The translations under genes were made by a program, and so were the position numbers. DNA of 24,883 nucleotides from Ruminococcus sp. (lineage in GTDB: Bacteria > Bacillota > Clostridia > Oscillospirales > Ruminococcaceae), in assembly GCA_014799675.1 (NCBI GenBank), contig JAAVHM010000112.1:1-24883 (forward strand). The letters are read 5' to 3'. Of this stretch, positions 1 to 8,073 are shown in pieces. The first letter of the stretch is position 1. Every line of letters begins with the position of its first letter. Under the pieces are notes generated by a model. It was not told the origin of the DNA. It did not search any database and saw only the letters and a list, made by a program, of their open reading frames with translations.

Positions 1-662
1 TAGCAATCATGGGAACCACCGGATGCGGGAAAACCTCTCTGGTAAGCCTGATTCCCCGCTTTTACGATGCGGAACAGGGGGAAGTCCTGATAGACGGCGA
101 AAACGTGAAAAATTACAAGCTTGACGACCTGCGTAAAAAGGTGGGAGTCGTCCCTCAAAAGGCGGTGCTGTTTTCGGGAACAATAGCCGACAACCTCCGC
201 TGGGGAAACGAAAATGCAAGCCTTGAGGACATGGAAAAAGCCGTGTCCATAGCACAGGCGAAAGAGTTTATCGACAAGCTTCCCGAGGGCTTTGATACGG
301 AGATAGCGCAGGGCGGAAGAAATCTTTCGGGCGGTCAGAAGCAAAGGCTTACCATAGCAAGAGCGCTGACAGGCAGTCCCGAAATATTAATTCTTGACGA
401 CAGCGCGTCGGCGTTGGACTTTGCCACGGACGCGGCTCTCCGCAAGGCAATTGCACAGAATACAACAAACATGACCGTGATAATAGTTTCCCAAAGGGCA
501 ACTTCAATAAGATACGCCGACAAAATAATTGTCTTGGACGACGGCGAAGCGGTTGGCATAGGCACTCACGACAAGCTTATGGAAAGCTGTGAAGTGTACC
601 GTGAAATTGTTCTGTCGCAGGAAAAAAGTGCAGGCGGCACAGCAAGCAAGGAGGGAGCGTAA
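1..662 (+). CDS. ABC exporter half-transporter, NBD end (partial, degenerate ATP site)
   Basis: This is the C-terminal nucleotide-binding domain of an ABC exporter subunit; the membrane domain lies upstream of the window. The reading frame is open from base 3. Walker A (GTTGCGKT) is at 12-35, the Q-loop follows as VPQ, and the signature LSGGQ is at 324-338. Walker B ends in Asp-Asp (second Asp codon 399-401) where the catalytic Glu is expected, and the switch His is Gln (492-494, in VSQRATS). In heterodimeric exporters such as TM287/288 or BmrCD this pair of changes marks the degenerate, non-hydrolytic site. The stop overlaps the next ATG (TAATG), so the two subunits are translationally coupled and presumably dimerise. 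The substrate is unknown; drugs, peptides or lipids are all possible for this family. Confidence 0.93.
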   Translation, partial: AIMGTTGCGKTSLVSLIPRFYDAEQGEVLIDGENVKNYKLDDLRKKVGVVPQKAVLFSGTIADNLRWGNENASLEDMEKAVSIAQAKEFIDKLPEGFDTEIAQGGRNLSGGQKQRLTIARALTGSPEILILDDSASALDFATDAALRKAIAQNTTNMTVIIVSQRATSIRYADKIIVLDDGEAVGIGTHDKLMESCEVYREIVLSQEKSAGGTASKEGA

Positions 663-2425
663 TGGCTAAGGAAAAAAACATTGAAAAAAAGCCTGTTATC
701 GGACGGCTTTTAAGCTACACAAAGCCATGCGCGGCGTTGGTAGTTCCCGCAGTTATTTCGGCGGTGGTAAGCGTGGCATTGTCCCTCTACACGCCAATTC
801 TTGTTGGTCGTGGAATTGACTACATTATCGGCAAGAACAATGTTGATTTTGAGGGTGTAAAGCGTTACGTCCTGCTTATTGTTGTTACGGTTATTCTTTC
901 CGCAATTTTCAACTGGGTGATGTCCTTATGCACCTATAAAATAACCTACCGTGCGGTAAGCGATATGCGGGCGCAGCTTTACGCAAAGCTGAACAAGCTT
1001 CCCCTCGGGTATATCGACAGCACCGCCCACGGCGATATTATTGCAAGAATGTCCGTGGACGTTGAGACAATTTCCGACGGCTTGCTCCAATGCTTTTCAC
1101 AGTTTCTGACGGGTATTGTAACTATAGTCGGCACAATTTTTTTCATGCTCCGAATTAATGTGGGAATTGCCGTTGTGGTAATCCTTATCACGCCCCTGTC
1201 CCTGTTTGTTGCGGCATTTATAACAAAGCTTTGCCACGACAAATTCAGGGAGCAGTCCGCTGTCCGCGGAGAGCTTAGCGGCTGCATAGAAGAACTTGTC
1301 GGCGGTCAGAAAATAGTGAAAGCCTTTGCATACGAGGACAGAGCGCAGGCGCGTTTTGAGGAAATAAACGGCAGACTTTACAAATGCGGCGTTCTGGCGC
1401 AGTTTTACTCCGCGCTGACAAATCCCTGCACAAGATTTGTAAACGGAATTGTTTACGCGGCAACAGGTATTTTCGGCGCAATTTCCGTAATCAGCGGCGC
1501 GCCGGGAGCAATGTCTGTCGGTCAGATAGCGACCTTTTTAAGCTATGCAAACCAGTATACAAAGCCTTTTAACGAGATAACGGGAGTTATCACGGAATTG
1601 CAGGCGGCTTTCGCTTCCGCAAGGAGAGTTTTCGACGTTCTGGACGAGACAGAGGAAATTCCCGAAAAAGAACCGCCCGCCCCTGCAAACGCCGACGGCA
1701 GGGTGGATATAAACAACGTCAGCTTCTCCTACAAGCCCGAACAGAAGCTTCTGGAGAACGTTGATCTTTCTGTAAAATCGGGTCAGAGAATAGCTGTTGT
1801 TGGTCCGACAGGCTGCGGAAAAACCACGCTGATAAATCTGCTGATGAGGTTCTACGACGTTCGGGAGGGCAGTATAGAGGTAGGCGGCGAGGATATTCGT
1901 AATATGCGCCGCAGCGAGCTTCGGGCAATGTACGGAATGGTCTTGCAGGACACTTGGATCTTCACGGGAACAATTCGGGAAAATATCGCTTACGGCAAGC
2001 CCGACGCAACCGAGGAGGAAATTCTTGCGGCGGCGAAAATGTGCCATTGCCACAGCTTTATAAGGCGTATGCATGACGGCTACGACACAATGGTTTCCGA
2101 GGACGGGGGAAGCCTTTCACAGGGTCAGAAGCAGCTTTTGTGCATTGCAAGGGTAATGCTCACCAACCCGCCCATGCTTATTCTGGACGAGGCGACCTCC
2201 AGCATAGACACCCGCACCGAGCAGAAGATACAAAGCGCATTTGCAAAGCTTATGAAAGGCAAGACCAGCTTTATTATCGCCCACCGTCTTTCCACTATCA
2301 AGGACGCGGACGTAATTCTCGTTATGAAGGACGGCAACATTATCGAGCAGGGCGACCATGAAAGCCTGCTTGAAAAGGGCGGGTTTTACGCAAATTTGTA
2401 TAATTCACAATTTGAGCACGTGTGA
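662..2425 (+). CDS. ABC exporter half-transporter, complete (TMD + NBD, canonical Walker B)
   Basis: A 587-residue ABC transporter of type IV exporter fold. Residues about 1-330 form the six-helix membrane domain and the rest is the ATPase. Walker A (GPTGCGKTT) is at 381-389, Walker B Asp509-Glu510 carries the catalytic Glu, and the switch His is at 541 (IIAHRLST). The signature is LSQGQ (485-489) rather than LSGGQ. A degenerate signature on the subunit that keeps the Glu is what heterodimeric exporters show, because it faces the partner's degenerate Walker site. It overlaps the preceding gene by one base. It should form one inner-membrane heterodimer with that subunit, with one active ATP site. 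The exported substrate cannot be deduced. Confidence 0.95.
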   Translation: MAKEKNIEKKPVIGRLLSYTKPCAALVVPAVISAVVSVALSLYTPILVGRGIDYIIGKNNVDFEGVKRYVLLIVVTVILSAIFNWVMSLCTYKITYRAVSDMRAQLYAKLNKLPLGYIDSTAHGDIIARMSVDVETISDGLLQCFSQFLTGIVTIVGTIFFMLRINVGIAVVVILITPLSLFVAAFITKLCHDKFREQSAVRGELSGCIEELVGGQKIVKAFAYEDRAQARFEEINGRLYKCGVLAQFYSALTNPCTRFVNGIVYAATGIFGAISVISGAPGAMSVGQIATFLSYANQYTKPFNEITGVITELQAAFASARRVFDVLDETEEIPEKEPPAPANADGRVDINNVSFSYKPEQKLLENVDLSVKSGQRIAVVGPTGCGKTTLINLLMRFYDVREGSIEVGGEDIRNMRRSELRAMYGMVLQDTWIFTGTIRENIAYGKPDATEEEILAAAKMCHCHSFIRRMHDGYDTMVSEDGGSLSQGQKQLLCIARVMLTNPPMLILDEATSSIDTRTEQKIQSAFAKLMKGKTSFIIAHRLSTIKDADVILVMKDGNIIEQGDHESLLEKGGFYANLYNSQFEHV

Positions 2426-2461
2426 AAAAATTAACATTAAAAAGCTATGGAGACGGTATTT

Positions 2462-3448
2462 ATGAATTGTATAAACGGCGGCGATATTGCCGATTTTGTA
2501 ATTGAGAACGGCGTTCTGAAAAAATACATCGGCAAAGGCGGCGATATTGTAATTCCCGACGGGGTAACGGAAATCGGCGAAGCGGCGTTCGGCGATTCAA
2601 GCGGATATTATTATAATGACCCCGAGGACTATTGGGCGCACTGCAACGAGGAAGAGGTCAAACGGGGCAAAGCGGTCAAAAGCGTTGTTATACCAAGCAG
2701 CGTTGCAAAAATAGGCGGGGGAGCGTTTTTTGACTGTGTAAACCTTGTGAGCGTTAATATTCCCGACAATGTTGCGGAGATCGGCGACTACACTTTTTAC
2801 GGCTGTAAATCCCTCACAAGCATAGTTCTGCCTGACGGCGTTACGAGAATCGGTAAAAATGCTTTTGAGAATTGCAGATCTGTTGCGGAAATCAATATTC
2901 CGAACGGTACTGCCGAGATTGGCGAATGTGCATTTTTCGGCTGCGAGTCTATCACAAGCATGATACTGCCCGACAGCGTACAAAAAATCGGCGGAGGAGC
3001 GTTCTGGTACTGCACGTCTCTTGCAAGCGTGAATATTCCTTACGGCGTTCCCGAGATCGGTGAAGAGACTTTCGCCAACTGCGAGGCTCTTGAAAGCATA
3101 ATTATACCCGACAGCGTTAAAAGGATATGGGATAGGGCGTTTAAATTTTGCAGAAAGCTTAAGAGTATAGATATTCCCAACAGCGTTTTGAGAATTGACA
3201 GCTTTGCATTTGATTGGTGCGAAGCCCTTGAAAGCGTGACTATTCCCGAAAGCGTTAAAATAATAGACGGGGGCGTATTCAGCAATTGCAAGTCGCTTAA
3301 AGAGCTGCACATTTTTAGACCCGACGATAAAATAATCGACGATCAAACAATAAAAGAAATGCTGAAACGTAAAGAAAAGATGATTTTCAGCAGCGTAAAA
3401 ACGCTTGACAAAATGCCTATGAAAATATATAATAAATGGTGGCGTTAA
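2462..3448 (+). CDS. BspA-type leucine-rich repeat protein (LRR_5)
   Basis: About 328 residues built almost wholly of ten repeats of 21-26 residues with the pattern IPxxVxxIGxxAFxxCxxL, typical of the Treponema/BspA LRR_5 family. The family is often surface-exposed and involved in adhesion or protein binding, but no signal peptide, lipobox, membrane anchor or sorting signal is visible here, so this copy may be cytoplasmic. An in-frame ATG lies at 2447, but GGAGA at 2449-2453 sits 8 nt before the ATG at 2462, so the later start is chosen. It follows the ABC pair by 36 bp and could be co-transcribed with it. A stem-loop follows about 60 bp downstream. The ligand is unknown. Confidence 0.88.
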   Translation: MNCINGGDIADFVIENGVLKKYIGKGGDIVIPDGVTEIGEAAFGDSSGYYYNDPEDYWAHCNEEEVKRGKAVKSVVIPSSVAKIGGGAFFDCVNLVSVNIPDNVAEIGDYTFYGCKSLTSIVLPDGVTRIGKNAFENCRSVAEINIPNGTAEIGECAFFGCESITSMILPDSVQKIGGGAFWYCTSLASVNIPYGVPEIGEETFANCEALESIIIPDSVKRIWDRAFKFCRKLKSIDIPNSVLRIDSFAFDWCEALESVTIPESVKIIDGGVFSNCKSLKELHIFRPDDKIIDDQTIKEMLKRKEKMIFSSVKTLDKMPMKIYNKWWR

Positions 3449-3508
3449 TATGTCAGCGTTTGGTTTGCGGACAGGAATAAAGCATAATAACTTTAAAATG
3501 TGAATATT

Positions 3509-3560
3509 CCCCTTTCGTTAGGGTCGGTGTTTGTACCGTTCCTCGGCAAAAGGGGATTTT
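3509..3560 (+). terminator. Stem-loop with U-rich tail, probable terminator
   Basis: CCCCTTT at 3509-3515 pairs with AAAGGGG at 3549-3555, enclosing a second stem (CGGT/ACCG with flanking AGG/CCT), and is followed by ATTTTATTT. The position suits termination of the ABC/LRR transcript. The loop region is longer and more structured than in a simple terminator. Confidence 0.5.
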
Positions 3561-3631
3561 ATTTAGAAGCAGAATTTTTATGGAGGAGTTTTCGTATCAG
3601 TTAAATATTAAATTTGAATGGATGTGTCAAT

Positions 3632-3994
3632 ATGATTGAAAACTTGAGTACTGTAACATACGGAAAAAGTCAGCTTGATTTGATAAACAGCGGATTTGAC
3701 GGTGTAAGCGCTGTTCTGTGCGGCGGTTCGGAAGATGAAAAAGCAAGCATTCTGTTCTGTCTTGAAAGGTTTTTCGATCCGTACTTTAACAGCAAGCTGC
3801 CCTATGAGGACGAATTGGCTGTGCTGCTTCAAAAAATGCTTTTGGGAAATAACAGCGACAGCATTGTTGAAGATATTATAGATCTGTTGTGGTACTATGG
3901 CAAGCCGCTGGATATTTTGAAAGAGAATTTCAACACTCTTTCGGAAAAAGTCAGGCAGGAAATAATAGACCGTGATTTGTTTGAATATCGTTAA
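3632..3994 (+). CDS. Hypothetical protein, about 120 aa
   Basis: A 120-residue acidic, probably helical soluble protein starting MIENLSTVTYGKSQL. It has no signal peptide or membrane segment and no family was recognised; the size and composition would suit an immunity-like or regulatory protein, but that is only a guess. The start is uncertain. The frame also opens at a TTG at 3614. The only strong Shine-Dalgarno-like run (GGAGGAG, 3582-3588) lies about 43 nt upstream with no suitable start next to it, which hints at a remodelled 5' end. It ends 19 bp before the start of the glycosidase gene and may share its transcript. Confidence 0.65.
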   Translation: MIENLSTVTYGKSQLDLINSGFDGVSAVLCGGSEDEKASILFCLERFFDPYFNSKLPYEDELAVLLQKMLLGNNSDSIVEDIIDLLWYYGKPLDILKENFNTLSEKVRQEIIDRDLFEYR

Positions 3995-4013
3995 TAAAGA
4001 AAGGAAGTTTAAT

Positions 4014-4979
4014 ATGTTTATAAAAGGTTTTACTTACGGTTTTGACGGCAGGCGGGGAGCATACCGCACCCCCGAGGCGGCTGTTTCAATGGAACGTCTC
4101 GCCGCCCTCGGCGGGGACTGGGCGGCTCTTGCCTTTACGGTTTTGCAGGACAGCTTCAGCTCAACGGTGATACGCCCCGATTACCGATATACTGTTACGG
4201 ACAAGGACGTTACCGTTGCTGTGGAAAAGCTTCACTCCCTCGGCTTAAAGGTCTGCATGAAGCCTATGGTAAACTGCGCGGACGGCGTTTGGCGGGCGAA
4301 TATTTTCTTCCCCGAGAGAGAAATCGGCGACAAGGATTACTGGAAAGAATGGTTCTCCTGCTACACCGCTTTCCTTTGCCACTATGCGGAGATCGCGGAG
4401 GACACGGGCTGCGAGATGTTCTGCGTTGGCTGTGAAATGCTCGGCACGGAGCATAAGGAGGAGCTTTGGCGGAACGCTCTTGACGAGGTTCGGAAGATTT
4501 ATCACGGTTCTCTTGTTTATAACACCAACCACGGCAAGGAGTTCGGCGTAAAATGGTGGGACGCTGTTGATTACATAGGAACGTCCGCATATTACGGTGT
4601 GGGGAAAGTCCCGGGAGACAGCCTTGAAAATATGTGCAAGGAATGGGAAAAGGAAAAAGCAAAGCTTGCAGAGCTTTCCGAAGCAAACGGCGGCAAGCAG
4701 ATAATTTTCATGGAAATAGGCTGCCGCAGCGCAAAGGGCTGTGCAATGATGCCTTACGATTTCAGCCACCACGAGTTCCCCTATGACGAGGACGAGCAGG
4801 CGAATTTTTACGAGTCCTGCATGATGACAATGTGGGACGAACCGTGGTTCGGGGGCTTCTTCTGGTGGGACTGGTACACCAAAATACCGACCCGCAAGCC
4901 AGAAATGGGCTTTTCGATAGTTGACAAAAAGGCGGAGCAGGTTGTTAAAAACTGGTATAAAAGGGACAGAAACGCCTGA
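4014..4979 (+). CDS. GH113-like glycosidase (beta-mannanase-like), cytoplasmic
   Basis: A 321-residue TIM-barrel-type protein resembling glycoside hydrolase family 113 (the Alicyclobacillus beta-1,4-mannanase family). The probable acid/base is Glu141 in the strand motif CVGCEML and the probable nucleophile is Glu234 in FMEIGCRS, matching the spacing of the family's two catalytic glutamates. The C-terminal GGFFWWDWY segment is the aromatic strand expected near the active site. No signal peptide is present, so it would act on imported oligosaccharides. The ATG at 4014 is chosen because AAGGAAG at 4001-4007 precedes it at proper spacing; the frame is open further upstream. Substrate (mannan versus another beta-linked sugar) is inferred from family only. 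Confidence 0.8.
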   Translation: MFIKGFTYGFDGRRGAYRTPEAAVSMERLAALGGDWAALAFTVLQDSFSSTVIRPDYRYTVTDKDVTVAVEKLHSLGLKVCMKPMVNCADGVWRANIFFPEREIGDKDYWKEWFSCYTAFLCHYAEIAEDTGCEMFCVGCEMLGTEHKEELWRNALDEVRKIYHGSLVYNTNHGKEFGVKWWDAVDYIGTSAYYGVGKVPGDSLENMCKEWEKEKAKLAELSEANGGKQIIFMEIGCRSAKGCAMMPYDFSHHEFPYDEDEQANFYESCMMTMWDEPWFGGFFWWDWYTKIPTRKPEMGFSIVDKKAEQVVKNWYKRDRNA

Positions 4980-5090
4980 TAATACAAAAATTACCATACT
5001 GAGAATAACATAGTATGCGTGAGTATTCGGGAGAATTACGGAGTTTTTGCGAAACGCCGTTAAAAAATAAAAGAAATTTATGCAAATCTA
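4980..5090. other. Intergenic region with two small hairpins
   Basis: CATACT/AGTATG (4995-5000 with 5012-5017) and a better stem ACGGaGTTT/AAACgCCGT (5038-5060) lie between the glycosidase and the speD promoter. Neither is followed by a T-run on the plus strand, so they are not called as terminators. Confidence 0.35.
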
Positions 5091-5119
5091 TTGACATTTT
5101 GGGGATTTTAGCGTATTAT
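5091..5119 (+). promoter_or_regulatory. Sigma-A promoter of speD
   Basis: A perfect -35 TTGACA (5091-5096), a 17-bp spacer and -10 TATTAT (5114-5119) lie about 50-60 nt upstream of the speD start. This is the strongest promoter seen at the head of the polyamine block. Confidence 0.78.
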
Positions 5120-5180
5120 TCAATTATGTATACTTATACATTGTATTTAATGCCACTACGAAAGGATTGTGAGGATAGGG

Positions 5181-5981
5181 TTGAACAATAAGCTCAAGCT
5201 TTACGGTTTCAATAATCTTACAAAAACATTAAGCTTTAATATTTATGATATCTGCTACGCCAAAAGCGAGAGGGAGCAGAGGGATTATATAAAATACATC
5301 GACGAGCAGTATAATTCCGACCGTCTGACTAAAATTCTGTGCGACGTTACGGAAATGATAGGCGCGCACGTCCTGAATATTTCCAAGCAGGATTACGAGC
5401 CCCAGGGAGCTTCCGCGACGCTGCTTATTTCGGAGGATCATATTGCCGCGGAGGATATAGACGAGTCCTGCAACATGAGGGTCGCTCCTAATGAGAAACA
5501 AAGCATTGCGGGACATCTGGACAAGAGCCACCTTACGGTGCATACCTACCCCGAGTTTCACCCGGACAACGAGATCACTACTTTCAGAGTGGATATAGAC
5601 GTTTCCACCTGCGGTCATATCACGCCGCTTAAATCGCTGGACTACCTTATCGGAAGCTTCGATTCGGACATTATCACCATTGACTACAGGGTAAGGGGCT
5701 TCACACGGGACGAGCACGGCAAAAAACTTTTTATAGACCACAATATAACCTCCATACAGGACTATATTGCAAAGGAGACCTTGGAACGCTACGACGCTGT
5801 TGATGTGAATGTTTACCAGTCCAATATCTTCCACACGAAAATGATGATAAAGGAAATTTTCTTACAGAATTATCTTTTCAACACCGATACCTACGAGCTT
5901 GCCCCAAAGCGCAGGCTGGAGATAAACGATTCGCTCCGCAGGGAAATGATCGAGATTTTCAGCGGAATGAACATATACTAA
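5181..5981 (+). CDS. speD: S-adenosylmethionine decarboxylase proenzyme, E. coli-type
   Basis: Makes decarboxylated AdoMet, the aminopropyl donor for spermidine synthase. The protein (about 266 aa) closely follows the long E. coli SpeD: N-terminal KLKLYGFNNLTK, then YDICYAK, QDYEPQGAS, STCG and IDYRVRGFTRD blocks. The proenzyme self-cleaves before Ser116 (LDK-SH motif), which becomes the pyruvoyl cofactor; HTYPE follows directly. The start is taken as TTG 5181 with GAGGATAGGG just upstream, because this gives an N-terminus aligned with E. coli; GTG 5169 is an in-frame alternative with poorer ribosome-site spacing. Bacillus uses a much shorter (about 125 aa) SpeD, so the long form is notable in a Gram-positive. 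It heads the polyamine block behind a consensus promoter. Confidence 0.95.
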   Translation: MNNKLKLYGFNNLTKTLSFNIYDICYAKSEREQRDYIKYIDEQYNSDRLTKILCDVTEMIGAHVLNISKQDYEPQGASATLLISEDHIAAEDIDESCNMRVAPNEKQSIAGHLDKSHLTVHTYPEFHPDNEITTFRVDIDVSTCGHITPLKSLDYLIGSFDSDIITIDYRVRGFTRDEHGKKLFIDHNITSIQDYIAKETLERYDAVDVNVYQSNIFHTKMMIKEIFLQNYLFNTDTYELAPKRRLEINDSLRREMIEIFSGMNIY

Positions 5982-6031
5982 AATGGACTGATTTTGCTAA
6001 AAAATTCTGACTTAAGAAAGGAGACTCTTTT

Positions 6032-6379
6032 ATGAAAAAAATGCTGACAAATATTCTTATGGCGGTGATAATATGTATTTCCGTCATGGCTTTTTCCGCC
6101 TGTACCGAAAAAGCTCCCGAGGTCGATATAGGTCAGGAGGCGGCTGAAGAGATCCTTACGGATTTCCTCAGCAATACAAAGGGCTTCGGCGAGGGGGATT
6201 TCCTTGCAGAGCCAATGATAATGGTCGTCGAGGGGGAAAGCGTTTACGCTTTTTCATGGCGTGTTAAGGAGGGCGAAAACGCCGACAGGCTTTTCGGAAC
6301 GTACGCTGTTTCCTTTGACGGGGAAAGCTTTTATGAATACCAGTCCGAGCGTGACATCTGGATAGAGGATATGTCCTGA
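6032..6379 (+). CDS. Small predicted lipoprotein
   Basis: A 115-residue protein with a type II signal peptide: KK near the N-terminus, a hydrophobic stretch, and lipobox FSAC at residues 21-24, so it should be lipid-anchored on the outer face of the membrane. The remaining about 90 residues are acidic and end in a YEYQSERDIW segment; no family was recognised. AAAGGAG (6017-6023) precedes the ATG at good spacing. It lies 50 bp after speD and before speA, so it may be co-transcribed with polyamine genes, but nothing in the sequence ties it to polyamine metabolism. Confidence 0.82.
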   Translation: MKKMLTNILMAVIICISVMAFSACTEKAPEVDIGQEAAEEILTDFLSNTKGFGEGDFLAEPMIMVVEGESVYAFSWRVKEGENADRLFGTYAVSFDGESFYEYQSERDIWIEDMS

Positions 6380-6380
6380 T

Positions 6381-6466
6381 AGAGGATAGAGGTTAGAGGG
6401 CAGAGGTCAGAAATTTTTACTGCTCTTTGACTTCTTATTTCTATCCTCTGAATTTCTAATTTCTGA
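6381..6466. repeat. Heptamer-repeat palindromic element upstream of speA
   Basis: Four tandem heptamers of the form AGAGGNN run from 6381 to 6408, and the far side (about 6437-6466) carries complementary heptamers. Two 9-bp inverted repeats are perfect: AGAGGATAG 6381-6389 with CTATCCTCT 6441-6449, and TCAGAAATT 6407-6415 with AATTTCTGA 6458-6466. The second ends at the speA ribosome site (GAAAGGAG, 6465-6472). It may be a MITE-like remnant or a regulatory leader. Confidence 0.6.
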
Positions 6467-6480
6467 AAGGAGTGGCTGTT

Positions 6481-7992
6481 ATGTCTGAACTTGATCAGAG
6501 CAGAGCATCTGAGCTTGATCAGGGCAAAGCATCTGAGCTTGATCAGGGCAAAGCGCCGATTTACGAGGCTCTGCTGAAATATCGGGACGCAAGGATAGTC
6601 CCATTTGACGTTCCCGGGCATAAGCACGGAAAGGGAAACCCCGAGCTTACCGAATTTCTGGGCAAGACCTGCCTGTCTGTTGATGTGAATTCAATGAAGC
6701 CGCTGGATAATCTCTGTCACCCTACCTCGGTCATAAAGGAAGCCGAGGAGCTTGCGGCAGAGGCTTTTAAAGCGGCTTACTGCTTTTTTATGATAGGGGG
6801 AACGACCTCCGCGGTTCAGTCCATGATACTTTCCGTATGCAGGGCGGGGGAGAAAATAATCATGCCCCGAAACGTCCACAGGAGCGCGATAAACTCACTT
6901 GTTTTAAGCGGCGCAATTCCCGTGTACGTGAACCCCGGGGTGAACGAGCGTCTCGGCATACCCCTCGGAATGAGCGTTGCGGACGTTGAAAAGGCTATAC
7001 TGGAAAACCCCGAGGCTAAAGCGGTTTTTGTGAACAATCCTACATACTACGGAATTTGCTCCGACCTGAAAAAAATTACCGAGCTTGCACATAAGCACGG
7101 CATGGCTGTCCTTGTGGACGAGGCTCACGGAACGCATTTTTATTTCGGGGAAGATATGCCCATATCCGCAATGGCGGCGGGGGCTGATATGGCGGCAATT
7201 TCCATGCACAAGTCGGGAGGTTCTCTCACTCAAAGCAGCTTCCTGCTTATAGGGGAAAACGCCGCGAATTTCGGCGTTACCGAGGGAAGAGTACGCTCCG
7301 TGATAAATCTTACCCAGACCACAAGCGGGTCGTATCTGCTTCTTTCCTCTCTTGATATTTCAAGGAGAAATCTTGCCCTTAACGGCAAAGAAATTATTGC
7401 AAAGGTGGTAAAGACAGCCGATTACGCAAGGGAGGAGATCGCAAAAATAGGCGGGTATTACGCCTTTGCCGACGAGCTTATAAACGGCGATGATATTTTT
7501 GATTTTGACAGAACAAAGCTTTCCGTCCACACAAGAGATATCGGTCTTGCGGGAATCGAGGTCTACGATTATCTGCGGGACTGCTACGACATTCAGATAG
7601 AATTCGGCGATATCGGAAATATTCTTGCCTACATTTCGGCAGGGGATATGTGGAAGGACATAGAGCGTCTCGTTTCCGCAATGGCGGAGGTGAAGCGGCG
7701 TTTCTCAAAGGACAAGACGGGTATGCTGGATCACGAGTATATAAACCCGAAGGTGATACTTTCCCCACAGGCCGCGTTTTACGGAAATCAGAAGTCCGTG
7801 CCTACCCCGGAAAGCTCGGGACGGATAAGCGGCGAGTTTGTAATGTGCTACCCTCCCGGAATACCAATACTTGCCCCGGGAGAAATGATAACGGAGGAAA
7901 TCCTCGGCTACATACGCTATTCCAAGGAGCGCGGCTGCGTTATGACGGGTACGGAGGATATGAACATAGAACGGATAAGGGTCATTGAATAA
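6481..7992 (+). CDS. speA: PLP-dependent Orn/Lys/Arg decarboxylase, probably arginine decarboxylase
   Basis: A 503-residue fold-type I decarboxylase of the Bacillus SpeA/Cad group. The body begins IYEALLKYRD and FDVPGHKHGKG, a hallmark of the family. The PLP-binding Lys is Lys244 in SMHKSGGS, and VDEAHGTHF provides the PLP ring Asp. The C-terminal domain contains the MCYPPGIPILAPGE motif. Agmatinase and spermidine synthase downstream support arginine as substrate (product agmatine), although lysine or ornithine cannot be excluded from sequence alone. The ATG at 6481 is chosen for GAAAGGAG at 6465-6472. The N-terminus is unusual: residues 2-25 are three tandem copies of an SELDQGKA octapeptide before the conserved start of the family. 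Confidence 0.93.
   Translation: MSELDQSRASELDQGKASELDQGKAPIYEALLKYRDARIVPFDVPGHKHGKGNPELTEFLGKTCLSVDVNSMKPLDNLCHPTSVIKEAEELAAEAFKAAYCFFMIGGTTSAVQSMILSVCRAGEKIIMPRNVHRSAINSLVLSGAIPVYVNPGVNERLGIPLGMSVADVEKAILENPEAKAVFVNNPTYYGICSDLKKITELAHKHGMAVLVDEAHGTHFYFGEDMPISAMAAGADMAAISMHKSGGSLTQSSFLLIGENAANFGVTEGRVRSVINLTQTTSGSYLLLSSLDISRRNLALNGKEIIAKVVKTADYAREEIAKIGGYYAFADELINGDDIFDFDRTKLSVHTRDIGLAGIEVYDYLRDCYDIQIEFGDIGNILAYISAGDMWKDIERLVSAMAEVKRRFSKDKTGMLDHEYINPKVILSPQAAFYGNQKSVPTPESSGRISGEFVMCYPPGIPILAPGEMITEEILGYIRYSKERGCVMTGTEDMNIERIRVIE
6484..6555 (+). repeat. 24-bp tandem repeat x3 inside speA 5' end
   Basis: Three consecutive 24-bp units (6484-6507, 6508-6531, 6532-6555) encode SELDQSRA, SELDQGKA and SELDQGKA. 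Units 2 and 3 differ at one base, unit 1 differs from unit 2 at three. The last unit joins the conserved family start APIYEAL, so the ancestral N-terminus appears to have been triplicated in frame. Confidence 0.95.
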
Positions 7993-8073
7993 TTTTTACA
8001 CAAGTTTATACAAACAATTTTACTCATGGTACAAATAATTTTCCTGTTCAAATAAAATCGAGGAGTTGTTGTT

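Noticed and set aside
2597..3346. Minus-strand open frame opposite the LRR gene
   Set aside because: Repetitive only because the sense strand encodes repeats; no independent evidence.
4245..4997. Long minus-strand open frame (about 250 codons) opposite the GH113-like gene
   Set aside because: It mirrors the codon pattern of the real gene, has no ribosome site and no family resemblance.
6484..6555. Possible CRISPR or phase-variable repeat
   Set aside because: Only three contiguous in-frame 24-bp units without spacers; the length is a multiple of three, so copy change would not switch the frame.
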